From: JAAYCI01 sp964371725
GTDB lineage: Bacteria; Bacillota; Clostridia; Oscillospirales; Ruminococcaceae
Assembly (NCBI GenBank): GCA_964371725.1
Contig: CAYJNQ010000022.1
Span: forward strand, 1 to 26,555
Direction: 5' to 3'
DNA: 26,555 nucleotides
In this document: one piece after another, positions 15,285 to 22,641 of the stretch
How positions within the stretch are numbered: the first letter of the stretch is position 1
Layout of the letters: the number at the start of each line of letters is the position of its first letter
The notes under the pieces: generated by a model
Databases searched by the model: none
What the model saw: the letters and a program-made list of their open reading frames with translations, nothing else
What the model was told of the DNA's origin: nothing
Position numbers and translations under genes: made by a program

Positions 15285-16869
15285 AAATGCAGCGCTTGCT
15301 GCATTGTGTGATATACATCACCGTTTCTTCGGCCATGAGGCCGATTAAATTGGCCTGTTTGCGGCTGAGTCCATTATCTTCACAAAAGGCAATCAAACAT
15401 TCAGACACACACACAGCATCGCGGTTTTCGCTGAGAAGGGTGGTGTCGTACACGGCCTCGTTCTCCGCTTGTTTTTCGAACAAAAGCAGGTTGTTGTAGC
15501 GCCCGTTAGAGCGCAACTGCGTTATTTTACACATCAACAAGGTGATGAAAACCGTGAGTATTTCACAGAGAATGTAGGCCAGCCAAACACCCTCGAGCCC
15601 GAACAGACGCGAGAAAACAAACGCCAGCGGCACAATGAGCAAAAACCCCCGAAGCAGGGAAATGCTAAGGGAAATGAAACGATGTTTTGTTGTTTGCAAA
15701 TAATACATGAGTGTGAAGGAAATGCCAAGGCCAATTAAACTGACGGCAAATACACGCAGTGCCTGTGTGCCCAGGGTGAGGGTGGCCACATCAAGGATAT
15801 TGAAAAGCCCCAAAATTTGCACCGCAAACAGCTCAATAAGCAAAACGGCACCCAGCAGGCAGGCCAAAAGCACATAAAAGGTTCGTTTGAGCAAAAAGCG
15901 AATGCCGGCCCAGTCGCGCTCGCCATACAGCAAGCCCAAGATGGGAACCATGGTATCGGCAGCGCCGCGGCTGAACATGGTGATGAATGTGATGGAAAAA
16001 TTGCACACAGCATAAACCGCCATGGCAACAACACCCCCCACCGAAAACACAATGTGGTTCAAGGCAAATGTGCGCAGCACAATAAGCAGCGTGTTTACAG
16101 AGCCGGCAAGCCCACCGCCTGCAATTTCGGAAAGAAGCGCAGGGTTCGGTTTCACAAAGCATAGGCTTCTTTTTTTAGAGAACCAATAGTACAACAGCAT
16201 CACATGTCCCACGGCATATCCGGTGAGTGTGGCCAAAGCTGCCCCGGCAATGCCCAGCGCAAACACACGGATGTAGACCAAAGCCATAACCAAGTTCACA
16301 AGGTTTGCCACAAGCAAAATGCTTGCCGAAAAGCGGGGGAAGCCATCGGTGCGAACAATGTACACAACGCCCGGCACAAACAGCATCAAAGGGGCACCAA
16401 GCAAAAGCACATGGATGTAGGATTTTGTGAGGGAGACAAGGGTATCGTCGCTGCAAAGCAGCTGAACCAAGGCATCTGATGCAAATAAACCGAGCAAAAC
16501 AAACAAAACCGAGCTGAAAATTAAGGCCAAAATGCCGGTTGTAAAGGCGGCGTTGGCCGTATCTTGCCTGTGCGAACCTTTTGACACAGCCACAAGCGTG
16601 GCACTGCCCAGCCCAAACAGAAAAAACACGGCTTGGAAAACCAGCACCAAGGGCTGTGCCACACTGATGGCGGCCATGGCATCGGTGCCAATGGTGTTGC
16701 CCACAATCATGCCATCCACCACAACACCAAGCATGATGGACAGGCCACTGAATATGGTGGGAAACAGATATTGACGGAATTTGTGCTCCAATATTTTGCC
16801 GTTGCGTGCCAAATGAGATGTCATGGATGCCACAATATTTTCCCGTTTCTTTTCAATTGAATCATTCAT
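15283..16869 (-). CDS. MATE-family efflux transporter, reading frame ends at an apparent frameshift
   Basis: This 528-residue open frame holds about twelve membrane helices of a MATE (multi antimicrobial extrusion) transporter over residues 30-450, including GMIVGNTIGTDAMAAISVAQ. The last 70 residues are soluble and begin an ATPase-like domain (ECLIAFCEDNG, then LMAEETVMYI as the N-box). The frame stops at 15283-15285 just after SKRCI. Removing one base from the AAA at 15285-15287 joins it to EIDLLCRIQPTEV and the rest of the ATPase domain, giving about 607 residues. The ATG at 16869 is nine bases from GGAAG; an ATG at 16875 is also possible but too close to it. It overlaps the TIGR04076 gene by eight bases. 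Transport substrate unknown. Confidence 0.85.
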   Translation of the reverse strand: MNDSIEKKRENIVASMTSHLARNGKILEHKFRQYLFPTIFSGLSIMLGVVVDGMIVGNTIGTDAMAAISVAQPLVLVFQAVFFLFGLGSATLVAVSKGSHRQDTANAAFTTGILALIFSSVLFVLLGLFASDALVQLLCSDDTLVSLTKSYIHVLLLGAPLMLFVPGVVYIVRTDGFPRFSASILLVANLVNLVMALVYIRVFALGIAGAALATLTGYAVGHVMLLYYWFSKKRSLCFVKPNPALLSEIAGGGLAGSVNTLLIVLRTFALNHIVFSVGGVVAMAVYAVCNFSITFITMFSRGAADTMVPILGLLYGERDWAGIRFLLKRTFYVLLACLLGAVLLIELFAVQILGLFNILDVATLTLGTQALRVFAVSLIGLGISFTLMYYLQTTKHRFISLSISLLRGFLLIVPLAFVFSRLFGLEGVWLAYILCEILTVFITLLMCKITQLRSNGRYNNLLLFEKQAENEAVYDTTLLSENRDAVCVSECLIAFCEDNGLSRKQANLIGLMAEETVMYITQCSKRCI

Positions 16870-17179
16870 CGGCATTTTCTTCCAAAGCTTCTATCAAAAA
16901 ACTAACGGGACGAAAACCGTCGTTGCAACTGATCATCGCCGATTTTGGGTTTTTCATCCAACCGCCATAGAAATTCTCGCCGCCGTGTGCAAGCGTCATC
17001 ACAAAGGCCGACATACTTTCCCAGGCACTTAGGCAAAACCCCGGCGGCCGCTGCCAGCCGTTGGCAATGAACACATCCCCCTCGCTTACCGTGCAAGCGT
17101 GCTCTATCGGGTTTTCAAACTCTTTGGAAAGTGCCTCATGGAAAGTTTTTTTCATCACTGTGATGCGGCATTTCTTCAT
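16862..17179 (-). CDS. TIGR04076-family protein of unknown function
   Basis: This 105-residue soluble protein begins with a Cys in MKKCRITVMKKTFH and contains the family landmarks: a Cys at HACTVSEGDVF, PPGFCLSAW in the middle, GGENFYGGW, then CNDGFRPVSFLIE near the end. TIGR04076 proteins are widespread in Clostridia and archaea, with conserved cysteines, but no function is established. Its ATG at 17179 follows GGAGGC closely after the stop of the DUF6125-type gene (three bases between), and it overlaps the MATE gene by eight bases, so it is the third gene of a four-gene operon. Confidence 0.75.
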   Translation of the reverse strand: MKKCRITVMKKTFHEALSKEFENPIEHACTVSEGDVFIANGWQRPPGFCLSAWESMSAFVMTLAHGGENFYGGWMKNPKSAMISCNDGFRPVSFLIEALEENADE

Positions 17180-17182
17180 TTT

Positions 17183-17719
17183 TTAAGCCTCCTGATCTTC
17201 TGCCAAGGCCTCCGGCAGAGAAAAGCGCCACGAGCACGCGCAGCTTTCATCCGTGACATCCGGATAACAGCTTAGGCACTCGGTTACAATGCGTGTATCC
17301 ACGCCTTTGGCAAAATGGCTGTATTCCGCGATACCGGCCGCTTTGCAGGGGTGCAGGCACATGCCTTTACGGCGGCGCGCTGTTTGCACACGGCAATCGA
17401 GCATACGATAGACAAGTGTGTTGTCCTTCAGAATGATTTCATCGCGGTTAAGTGGCGCATAAAGACGAAAGCGAAGTGCCCGCGCAAGCCCGCTAAGCCC
17501 TGCAAACTGCGAAAGACCCAAAAAAGCTTTCACGCGCCTTGCTTCGATAAGAGCAAGACCCCGTTGCGCTTCCATATTGTGCTCCATGGCTTCGTCTGTA
17601 CCCAGTTTGCGTTCGATGGATTGATACCAAAGCCCGTCGTGTGCAAGCCAATTTTTTGCATAAATCGAAAGCAATTCAACCAGCTTTTCACGGGGTAAAT
17701 CATCCATTGTTTCATACAT
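17183..17719 (-). CDS. DUF6125-like cysteine-rich protein
   Basis: This 178-residue protein begins with an alpha-helical half containing HDGLWYQSIERKLG and EARRVKAFLGL. The second half is cysteine-rich: Cys109 (LDCRVQTARRRKGM), Cys121 and Cys125 (CLHPC), Cys148 and Cys151, Cys160 and Cys162 (CACSW). This layout matches DUF6125 proteins, which are related by annotation to cytosolic proteins with a possible metal or cluster site. No reaction is known. I chose the ATG at 17719 because AAGGAGGC lies eight bases before it; it overlaps the stop of tag by eight bases. The family name is from memory and should be treated as probable. Confidence 0.65.
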   Translation of the reverse strand: MYETMDDLPREKLVELLSIYAKNWLAHDGLWYQSIERKLGTDEAMEHNMEAQRGLALIEARRVKAFLGLSQFAGLSGLARALRFRLYAPLNRDEIILKDNTLVYRMLDCRVQTARRRKGMCLHPCKAAGIAEYSHFAKGVDTRIVTECLSCYPDVTDESCACSWRFSLPEALAEDQEA

Positions 17720-18296
17720 GGCTTTGTGCCTCCTTGCATTCTTTGGCTTTGTTGTATAGAAAACAGTATTCGGCATGGTTGTTCATGATGCCGACCGCTT
17801 CCAAATAGGAAAAACAGGTGACGGTTCCCATAAATTTAAACCCGCGTTTTTTGAGGTCTTTTGAAACCGTGTCGGAAAGCTCATTGTGTGTGGTAACACC
17901 ATCAAAAGGAAAATGTACCACGCGGTTTTCGGTAAAACCCCACAAATAATTTGAAAAACTACCAAACTCTTGCACGGTTTCAAGAAAAGCGCGCGCATTT
18001 TGAACTGTGGCCAAAATTTTGGCTTTGTTGCGAACAATGCCGGTGTTTTCCATAAGCTCGGCAATTTTATCATCGTCATACTGTGCAATTTTGTGTGCGT
18101 CAAAATGGTCAAATGCCTTGCGGAAAGCCTCTCGCTTTTTTAAAATTAAAAGCCAAGATAGGCCACAGTGGAAGCTTTCCAGCACAAACATTTCAAACAG
18201 GTAGCCATCCTCCCAAGAGGGCACGCCCCACTCGTGGTCATGATAATCCATATAGATTGGAGATTTTTCAAGTGTGGGCCAATGGCATCGTTGCAT
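17712..18296 (-). CDS. tag: DNA-3-methyladenine glycosylase I (Tag)
   Basis: This 194-residue base-excision repair enzyme removes 3-methyladenine from alkylated DNA. The zinc-site residues known from E. coli Tag are all visible: Cys4, His19 (MDYHDHEWG), and His174 plus Cys178 (NNHAEYC). The helix-hairpin-helix part includes FVLESFHCGLSW, ILKKREAFR and IVRNKAKILA. Length is normal. The ATG at 18296 follows GGAGGAG. It is the first gene of an operon continuing with the DUF6125-type, TIGR04076 and MATE genes, an arrangement not explained by DNA repair alone. Confidence 0.95.
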   Translation of the reverse strand: MQRCHWPTLEKSPIYMDYHDHEWGVPSWEDGYLFEMFVLESFHCGLSWLLILKKREAFRKAFDHFDAHKIAQYDDDKIAELMENTGIVRNKAKILATVQNARAFLETVQEFGSFSNYLWGFTENRVVHFPFDGVTTHNELSDTVSKDLKKRGFKFMGTVTCFSYLEAVGIMNNHAEYCFLYNKAKECKEAQSHV

Positions 18297-18341
18297 AAAG
18301 TTGTCTCCTCCTTGTGGTGTGGCAATTCATCATTTGGTTTT

Positions 18342-18347
18342 ATTATA
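18342..18347 (-). promoter_or_regulatory. Possible -10 of the tag operon
   Basis: A perfect TATAAT read leftward, about 45 bases before the tag start. The -35 position at 17 bases is only TATTTT, so it is a weak call. It sits just beyond the terminator of the preceding operon. Confidence 0.35.
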
Positions 18348-18366
18348 CAATATTTTCCTCACAAAA

Positions 18367-18397
18367 AATATCCCCGTTGCAGGTGCCCGAGGATATT
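18367..18397 (-). terminator. Rho-independent terminator of the split dehydrogenase operon
   Basis: Read leftward, AATATCCTCG (18388-18397) pairs with CGGGGATATT (18367-18376), 10 bp with one T-G pair and an 11-base loop, then runs into TTTTTTGTG. A second hairpin, GCCGGGTT/AACCCGGC (18418-18438), lies just before it after the stop codon. Confidence 0.75.
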
Positions 18398-18449
18398 CAT
18401 TTTGTTCTATGCATTTGGCCGGGTTAAATGAACCCGGCGCCGACAGCAT

Positions 18450-19610
18450 CTAGGAACACCGCTGCACCTGCCGCATGAACGAGCTTAAATCATAACGGCA
18501 GCGGTTGTGCAAAACCATATCGGTAACCAGTGTGCCCACAAGGGCCGACAAAACGGCGGCACTTTTAAAACCGGCTGCCAAAATAAGGCCCTGAATGGGG
18601 CTTCTGCCAAAAATTGGCTCGTTGCTTTCGGTGTAGGGCGACGCCGTGACCCAGCCGCGCAGAATTTGCAGGTGTGCGGTAGCCGGTATGGCAAAGGCAA
18701 GGTTTTTTTGCATGTGGTAGCATTGCTCGGGCGAAGTGGCATCTTGAAACCGTTCTGAAACCGCGTTGTGTGGTTTTGAAGTTTCCGCCAAAAGCAGGTT
18801 GCCATACATGGTTTGCCCCATGCAGAAGGAAACCGCTGTTTTTTCCGCGTCATGCGCCTCTTCAAAAAAACCGGCCGAGGAGTGGAAACCGCGCAAAAGG
18901 GGCGCAACAGGCTCTGTGACAAAACATTCTGATTTGACGGACAGTACCGGAACATCCAGCCCGGCAGTTAGGCAAAGCGCGTGCGTGCCGGAACCCGTGG
19001 TCACAACGGTTTGTTCGGCACAAATACAATCGCCGTTTTCCAAAACAACGCCCTTGCACTGGCCGCCTTCCATCAAAAGAGAGGCCACAGCACAATTTTC
19101 ACGCACTTCCAGCCCATGGGCACGTCCTTTGCGTATCAGCGCATAGAGATAATGAAAGGGGTAGAGGTGCCCTTGCTCAAAATAGGTGGCGGCCAAAAGG
19201 GAATCCGGGTTTAAGTTGGGTTCTTCTTTTTGTAAGGCCTTATTATCGAGCCAGCGAATGTCGAGCCCGGCGGCCAATTTTTCCTTATAAAAGGTTTCAA
19301 GTGCCGCAAGATGAGACTCTGTTTCCGCGGCAATCAAGGAGGAGCAAGGTGCGTAACCGATGGAGCAATCCAACTCTTTCTCCATATTTTGCATCATTTC
19401 GAAGCCGGCAAGGGTAAGTTCCAGGCTTAAGCCCATCGAGTCGTCTTGCACCTGAACACATCCGAAGTTGGCGCCGGAGGCACCCCGGCCGATTTCAGCC
19501 TTGTCCAAAAGCAAAACACGCGCTCCGCTTTTGGCAAGATAGTATCCGCAGGCACAGCCAAAGTACCCGCCCCCAATTACGATGGCATCGTAGGACAGCG
19601 CGCTACTCAT
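18450..19610 (-). CDS. DAO-family FAD-dependent amino/imino-acid oxidoreductase
   Basis: This 386-residue protein has the FAD-binding IVIGGGYFG at 11-18, the second flavin block GRGASGANFG, and a C-terminal AAGFKSAAVLSALVG, as in D-amino acid dehydrogenase, sarcosine and proline oxidases, HcnC and opine oxidase OoxB. These oxidise a C-N bond next to a carboxylate. LRGWVTASPYTESNEPIFG is the family's substrate-side block (R-W-G/T-P-D-P-IG type). I chose the ATG at 19610 because GGAGGTG is at good spacing. It overlaps the BFD-like gene by eight bases and ends the five-gene operon. It is most likely the catalytic subunit. The true substrate is unknown; proline, sarcosine, an opine or glycine-like amines are candidates. 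Confidence 0.88.
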   Translation of the reverse strand: MSSALSYDAIVIGGGYFGCACGYYLAKSGARVLLLDKAEIGRGASGANFGCVQVQDDSMGLSLELTLAGFEMMQNMEKELDCSIGYAPCSSLIAAETESHLAALETFYKEKLAAGLDIRWLDNKALQKEEPNLNPDSLLAATYFEQGHLYPFHYLYALIRKGRAHGLEVRENCAVASLLMEGGQCKGVVLENGDCICAEQTVVTTGSGTHALCLTAGLDVPVLSVKSECFVTEPVAPLLRGFHSSAGFFEEAHDAEKTAVSFCMGQTMYGNLLLAETSKPHNAVSERFQDATSPEQCYHMQKNLAFAIPATAHLQILRGWVTASPYTESNEPIFGRSPIQGLILAAGFKSAAVLSALVGTLVTDMVLHNRCRYDLSSFMRQVQRCS

Positions 19611-19878
19611 CTTTTGCACCTCCAAAACTCTCAATATCACAGGGGACAATGGGGAAACGAGACTTATCGGGCTGCACTTCACCGGGTGGGGAAATGCCCT
19701 CGGCCACAAGAATTTGCACAATCAAACGGCCACAAGTGCGCCCTTGGCAGGCACCCATACCGGCCCGTGTGGCCCGCTTGATGCTGGCAACGGTATGCCA
19801 GCCGTCTTGAATGGCCTGCAAAACATCTTGTTTTGGCACCTCTTCACAGCGGCAAACCAAAAAATCATCTGTCATCAT
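19603..19878 (-). CDS. BFD-like [2Fe-2S] protein
   Basis: This 91-residue protein has the bacterioferritin-associated-ferredoxin pattern: Cys9-x-Cys11 (VCRCEEV) and Cys44-x4-Cys49 (GACQGRTCG), binding one [2Fe-2S] cluster. In HcnB, OoxA and related oxidases this domain is usually fused to the C-terminus of the FAD/NAD subunit; here it is a separate gene. GGAGG lies nine bases before the ATG at 19878. It overlaps the ferredoxin gene by 14 bases and the DAO gene by eight. Confidence 0.88.
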   Translation of the reverse strand: MMTDDFLVCRCEEVPKQDVLQAIQDGWHTVASIKRATRAGMGACQGRTCGRLIVQILVAEGISPPGEVQPDKSRFPIVPCDIESFGGAKDE

Positions 19879-20320
19879 GCGGCGCCGCCTCCTTTTCTAA
19901 ACGTTGCATAAAACGCACGTCATTTTTGTATTGTTTTGGAATTTTAAGGGTAACCAAGGCCGTTTTATTAAATCCCTTGCGCAAATCCACACTCAAAACT
20001 TCGGCCGTGCAAACGGTTTCCCCAAGGCGGTTTGTGGCCTGCACACATTGCCCGGCAAGCGGCAAGGGCAGATATTCATAGGGAAAAGTGATGGTGGCGT
20101 TTTCTTCGTCGAAATTTTCTATCTGCATAAAAATGGCTTGTCCCGGGCACTCGGCCACACATAGCTTGCAGCCCACACATTTTTCGGCATGCAATACGGG
20201 GCAGGCATTGAGGTTTTCTTTTGTGATGGCACCGCTTTTGCAAACGGACACACAGGGGTTGCATGGAATTTCCTGCGTGCATTCAATAAGGGCGATGTCT
20301 TTCGGTTTTTGGCTAGACAT
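19865..20320 (-). CDS. Double [4Fe-4S] ferredoxin-like electron carrier
   Basis: This 151-residue protein has two clusters. The first motif is unusual, Cys14-x5-Cys20-x2-Cys23-x3-Cys27 (CTQEIPCNPCVSVC). The second is classical, Cys48-x2-Cys51-x2-Cys54-x3-Cys58 (CVGCKLCVAECP). The C-terminal 90 residues have no cluster motif and may be a small beta domain for docking. I chose the ATG at 20320, with AAGGAG upstream; a TTG at 20341 is less likely. It overlaps the HcnB-like gene by eight bases. It probably links the flavin subunits to an electron carrier. Confidence 0.85.
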   Translation of the reverse strand: MSSQKPKDIALIECTQEIPCNPCVSVCKSGAITKENLNACPVLHAEKCVGCKLCVAECPGQAIFMQIENFDEENATITFPYEYLPLPLAGQCVQATNRLGETVCTAEVLSVDLRKGFNKTALVTLKIPKQYKNDVRFMQRLEKEAAPHDDR

Positions 20321-21401
20321 ACAGGCAGGCTCCTTTCTCAATGGTGCGTGTTTTTCCGTCTAAGCGGCGCTTGGCATGGCCGCCACTGCGCAAGTCCCGC
20401 AAACTGCTTTGCAAGCCTTCCAGATGGTTTTTTTTACCCACAAAACCAAGGGAAAGGGCGGCATGCAAGCCGGCCAAGCGCCCCTCTTCCAACGCGGTGT
20501 TGGCCTCTTCCACACCGGCAATGTCGCCACATACATATACATTTTCTACACTTGTGCGCATAAAAGAGTCGTGCAAGGGAAAGGTGCCGCCCAACACATT
20601 TTCAAAGGTGTTTTCACAGCGATACATTTGGGCAAGCTCAATGCGGGGGTTCAAACCCACAGCCAGCAAAATGGTGTCTACTTCCAGCGTTTTTTCGCTT
20701 CCGGCTAAGGGGCAAAAACCCGTGTTTACAGCGGCGATGGTGGCCTTTTTCACATGGGAAGAGCCCTCTGCTTTTACGATGGTGTGGGAGGTGTAAACCG
20801 GCACACCGGCGCGCTGAATTTTGGCGGCGTGCACAGCATAGCCCGTGATGTTTGGTGCCCCCTCCACCAGGGCCACAACCTTGGCACCGGCTTGCATAAG
20901 CTGGTAGGACACAATGAGCCCCACATTGCCGGAACCTACCATCAAAATATTTTTGCCTACCAAGGTGCCATGTACATTGCAAAAGGTTTGCGCGGCGCCG
21001 GCCGTCATCACACCGGGCAAAGTCCAGCCGGGAAAGGCAAAGGCGTTCTCCTTGGCGCCGGTGGCCAAAATCACCTTTTTCGCCCTATGACGCACAAGGC
21101 GTCCCTCTTGCATCAAAGCCAAGCTGCCATCGTCCAAAAGGCCAACGGCACGTGTGTCGAGCAGAACGTTTACTCCAAGCTCCTTGGCCTCATCCAAAAG
21201 GATGTCGGCAATTTGAAAACCGCGCACACCGGCATAGTGTGCACCGGAACCAAAAAACTTATGAATTTGCTTGTAGAGCTGGCCGCCGGCTTTTGGGTTT
21301 TCGTCTACCACGGTAACACGGGCCCCACAGCGGGCGGCTTCCACGGCGGCACCAAGCCCGGCAGGGCCTGCACCCACCACCAAAATATCGCTTACAGACA
21401 T
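20313..21401 (-). CDS. HcnB/OoxA-like FAD/NAD(P)-binding oxidoreductase
   Basis: This 362-residue protein of the pyridine nucleotide-disulfide family has a FAD motif VGAGPAG at 9-15, the GGQLYKQIH block, ILATGAKENAFAFPGWTLPG in the middle, a second dinucleotide motif MVGSGNVG, and the FAD-end motif VYVCGDIAG. These are typical of HcnB, OoxA and NAD-side subunits of multi-subunit sarcosine or proline dehydrogenases. No C-terminal BFD domain is present; that part is a separate gene downstream. AAGGTGG precedes the ATG at 21401. A longer frame to 21533 would overlap the upstream gene and has no ribosome site. It overlaps the HcnA-like gene by ten bases. Confidence 0.9.
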   Translation of the reverse strand: MSVSDILVVGAGPAGLGAAVEAARCGARVTVVDENPKAGGQLYKQIHKFFGSGAHYAGVRGFQIADILLDEAKELGVNVLLDTRAVGLLDDGSLALMQEGRLVRHRAKKVILATGAKENAFAFPGWTLPGVMTAGAAQTFCNVHGTLVGKNILMVGSGNVGLIVSYQLMQAGAKVVALVEGAPNITGYAVHAAKIQRAGVPVYTSHTIVKAEGSSHVKKATIAAVNTGFCPLAGSEKTLEVDTILLAVGLNPRIELAQMYRCENTFENVLGGTFPLHDSFMRTSVENVYVCGDIAGVEEANTALEEGRLAGLHAALSLGFVGKKNHLEGLQSSLRDLRSGGHAKRRLDGKTRTIEKGACLYV

Positions 21402-21715
21402 GGTACACCCACCTTTCCAAGACCATGTTGGCTTTCTACCACCATGCCCGATTCCAAAGCTGTTACGCAAGAGCGAATGTTCGGACGGCCATTCACCACC
21501 ACAACACAGTCGTTGCACTGGCCGATGCCGCAAAACAAACTGCGTGCTTCTTTGCGCTTTTCGGTGGTTCTAAAAACATGGATGCCGTTCCTGAGCAAGG
21601 CGGCGGCAATGGGTTGCCCCTCGTAGCCTTGCAGAGTATCCCCATTGAATTGAAAAGGCACAAGCGTGCCTTTTGAAGCCTCTAAAATGAGGTGCTCTCG
21701 TATTTCCAAACACAT
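21392..21715 (-). CDS. HcnA-like [2Fe-2S] ferredoxin-fold protein (Fer2_4)
   Basis: This 107-residue protein has the plant-type [2Fe-2S] pattern Cys62-x4-Cys67-x2-Cys70-x12-Cys83 (FCGIGQCNDC, then RSC). It matches HcnA and the N-terminal domain of sarcosine oxidase alpha. PFQFNGDTLQGYEGQPIAAA is the usual N-terminal half. I chose the ATG at 21715, with GAGGTG six bases upstream. It is the first gene of the five-gene operon behind a strong promoter. The role is electron transfer within the complex. Confidence 0.9.
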   Translation of the reverse strand: MCLEIREHLILEASKGTLVPFQFNGDTLQGYEGQPIAAALLRNGIHVFRTTEKRKEARSLFCGIGQCNDCVVVVNGRPNIRSCVTALESGMVVESQHGLGKVGVPCL

Positions 21716-21750
21716 ATATTTCACCTCAAATTCTAAAAATGCATTAGGTT

Positions 21751-21779
21751 ATTATAAGGGAGATGTGTGAGAGTTTCAA
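21751..21779 (-). promoter_or_regulatory. Sigma-A promoter of the split dehydrogenase operon
   Basis: Read leftward, this is TTGAAA (21774-21779), exactly 17 bases, then TATAAT (21751-21756), about 35 bases before the first ATG. Repeats of ATTGAT just upstream (21780-21792) could be a regulator site. The nearby GntR/UTRA protein is a candidate regulator. Confidence 0.75.
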
Positions 21780-21835
21780 TCAATTATCAATGTGCAAAAT
21801 AACCAAAAAATCGGAAGGAATATTGTGGCAATCGA

Positions 21836-21879
21836 ATCAAAGAGGGTTTGCTCAATTTCTTGAGCAAACCCTCTTTGAT
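21836..21879 (-). terminator. 20-bp hairpin terminator after the GntR gene
   Basis: Bases 21836-21855 and 21860-21879 pair perfectly over 20 bp with a 4-base loop (core GAGGGTTTGCTCAA). The stem ends in TTTGAT on the exit side instead of a separate T-run. It lies nine bases after the GntR stop and separates that operon from the dehydrogenase operon. Confidence 0.8.
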
Positions 21880-21887
21880 GACCGATG

Positions 21888-22613
21888 TTATTTTGCAAGA
21901 TCCCAGTTCTGCAGGGTTTTGAGCTGATAGACATTCGGGTTAAAAAAGTGGTTGTTGTATAAAATGGGCACGTCTTGCACATCGTAAAAAATTTGATGAG
22001 AAGCGATGATGGGGAAGGACTGAGGCAAACAAAGAATCTGTGCTACTTCGCCGGAAACGGCCAAAGGGAAATAGTTGTTCAAAGAGTGTGCCACCTCGCG
22101 CTCCATGGCCTGCTGAATCCAAACATGTACATGAGAAAACTCCAAATCCTTCAAATCGCTTGTAACCAAAAGGGAGGTGGGAAAGTATCCCTCTGTCAAA
22201 ATTGCGGGTGTGGTATCGGCGTAATAGAGCAGTGTGTTCTGCACCACACAGTCGCCCTCGGCGATGCAGAGTTGTTTGGCCACCTCTTTTCCGGCAGAGA
22301 TGATCACATGGGAAATTTGCTCGATTCGAACGGTATAACCATCTGTTTGCAGGCTTTCGGCAAAATACAAACTACGATTTTCATGGTCTAAGGTGCTTGG
22401 GTGAATGTAGTTTCCACTTCCATGGCGCTTTGTGATATACCCCTCAAGTGCCAACATCAAAAGCGCTTCACGCAAGGTGACGAGGCTGATGCCCAAGCGA
22501 GAAGCCAAGGCGGATTCGGGGGGGAGCTTGTTGCGATCGAAGGTTTCTGTTTTAAAAATATGGAGCAATTGGTGCTTAATAGCCATGTAGGTGCTGTAGT
22601 TTGTTCTTGCCAT
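21888..22613 (-). CDS. GntR-family regulator with UTRA ligand domain (HutC subfamily)
   Basis: This 241-residue protein has a winged helix-turn-helix at about 10-72 (LPPESALASRLGISLVTLREAL, broken here by LPPESALASRLG and VTLREAL; the wing is KRHGSGNYI). A UTRA effector-binding domain follows at about 85-235. Members repress catabolic operons until a metabolite binds. It begins 28 bases after the amidohydrolase stop, with a weak GGGAAG ribosome site, and so is the third gene of the molybdenum hydroxylase-amidohydrolase unit. It probably controls this unit, the neighbouring dehydrogenase operon, or both. Confidence 0.88.
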   Translation of the reverse strand: MARTNYSTYMAIKHQLLHIFKTETFDRNKLPPESALASRLGISLVTLREALLMLALEGYITKRHGSGNYIHPSTLDHENRSLYFAESLQTDGYTVRIEQISHVIISAGKEVAKQLCIAEGDCVVQNTLLYYADTTPAILTEGYFPTSLLVTSDLKDLEFSHVHVWIQQAMEREVAHSLNNYFPLAVSGEVAQILCLPQSFPIIASHQIFYDVQDVPILYNNHFFNPNVYQLKTLQNWDLAK

Positions 22614-22641
22614 GATGCCGCTTCCCGCTTTCTATATTGTT

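Noticed and set aside
19611..19721. Upstream extension of the DAO-family gene
   Set aside because: It would overlap the BFD-like gene and lacks a ribosome site, whereas GGAGGTG fits the ATG at 19610; the extension also has no flavin-family similarity.
20754..21626. Open frame of 290 codons on the + strand
   Set aside because: It is antisense to the HcnB- and HcnA-like genes, which have intact cofactor motifs and ribosome sites; composition is not protein-like.
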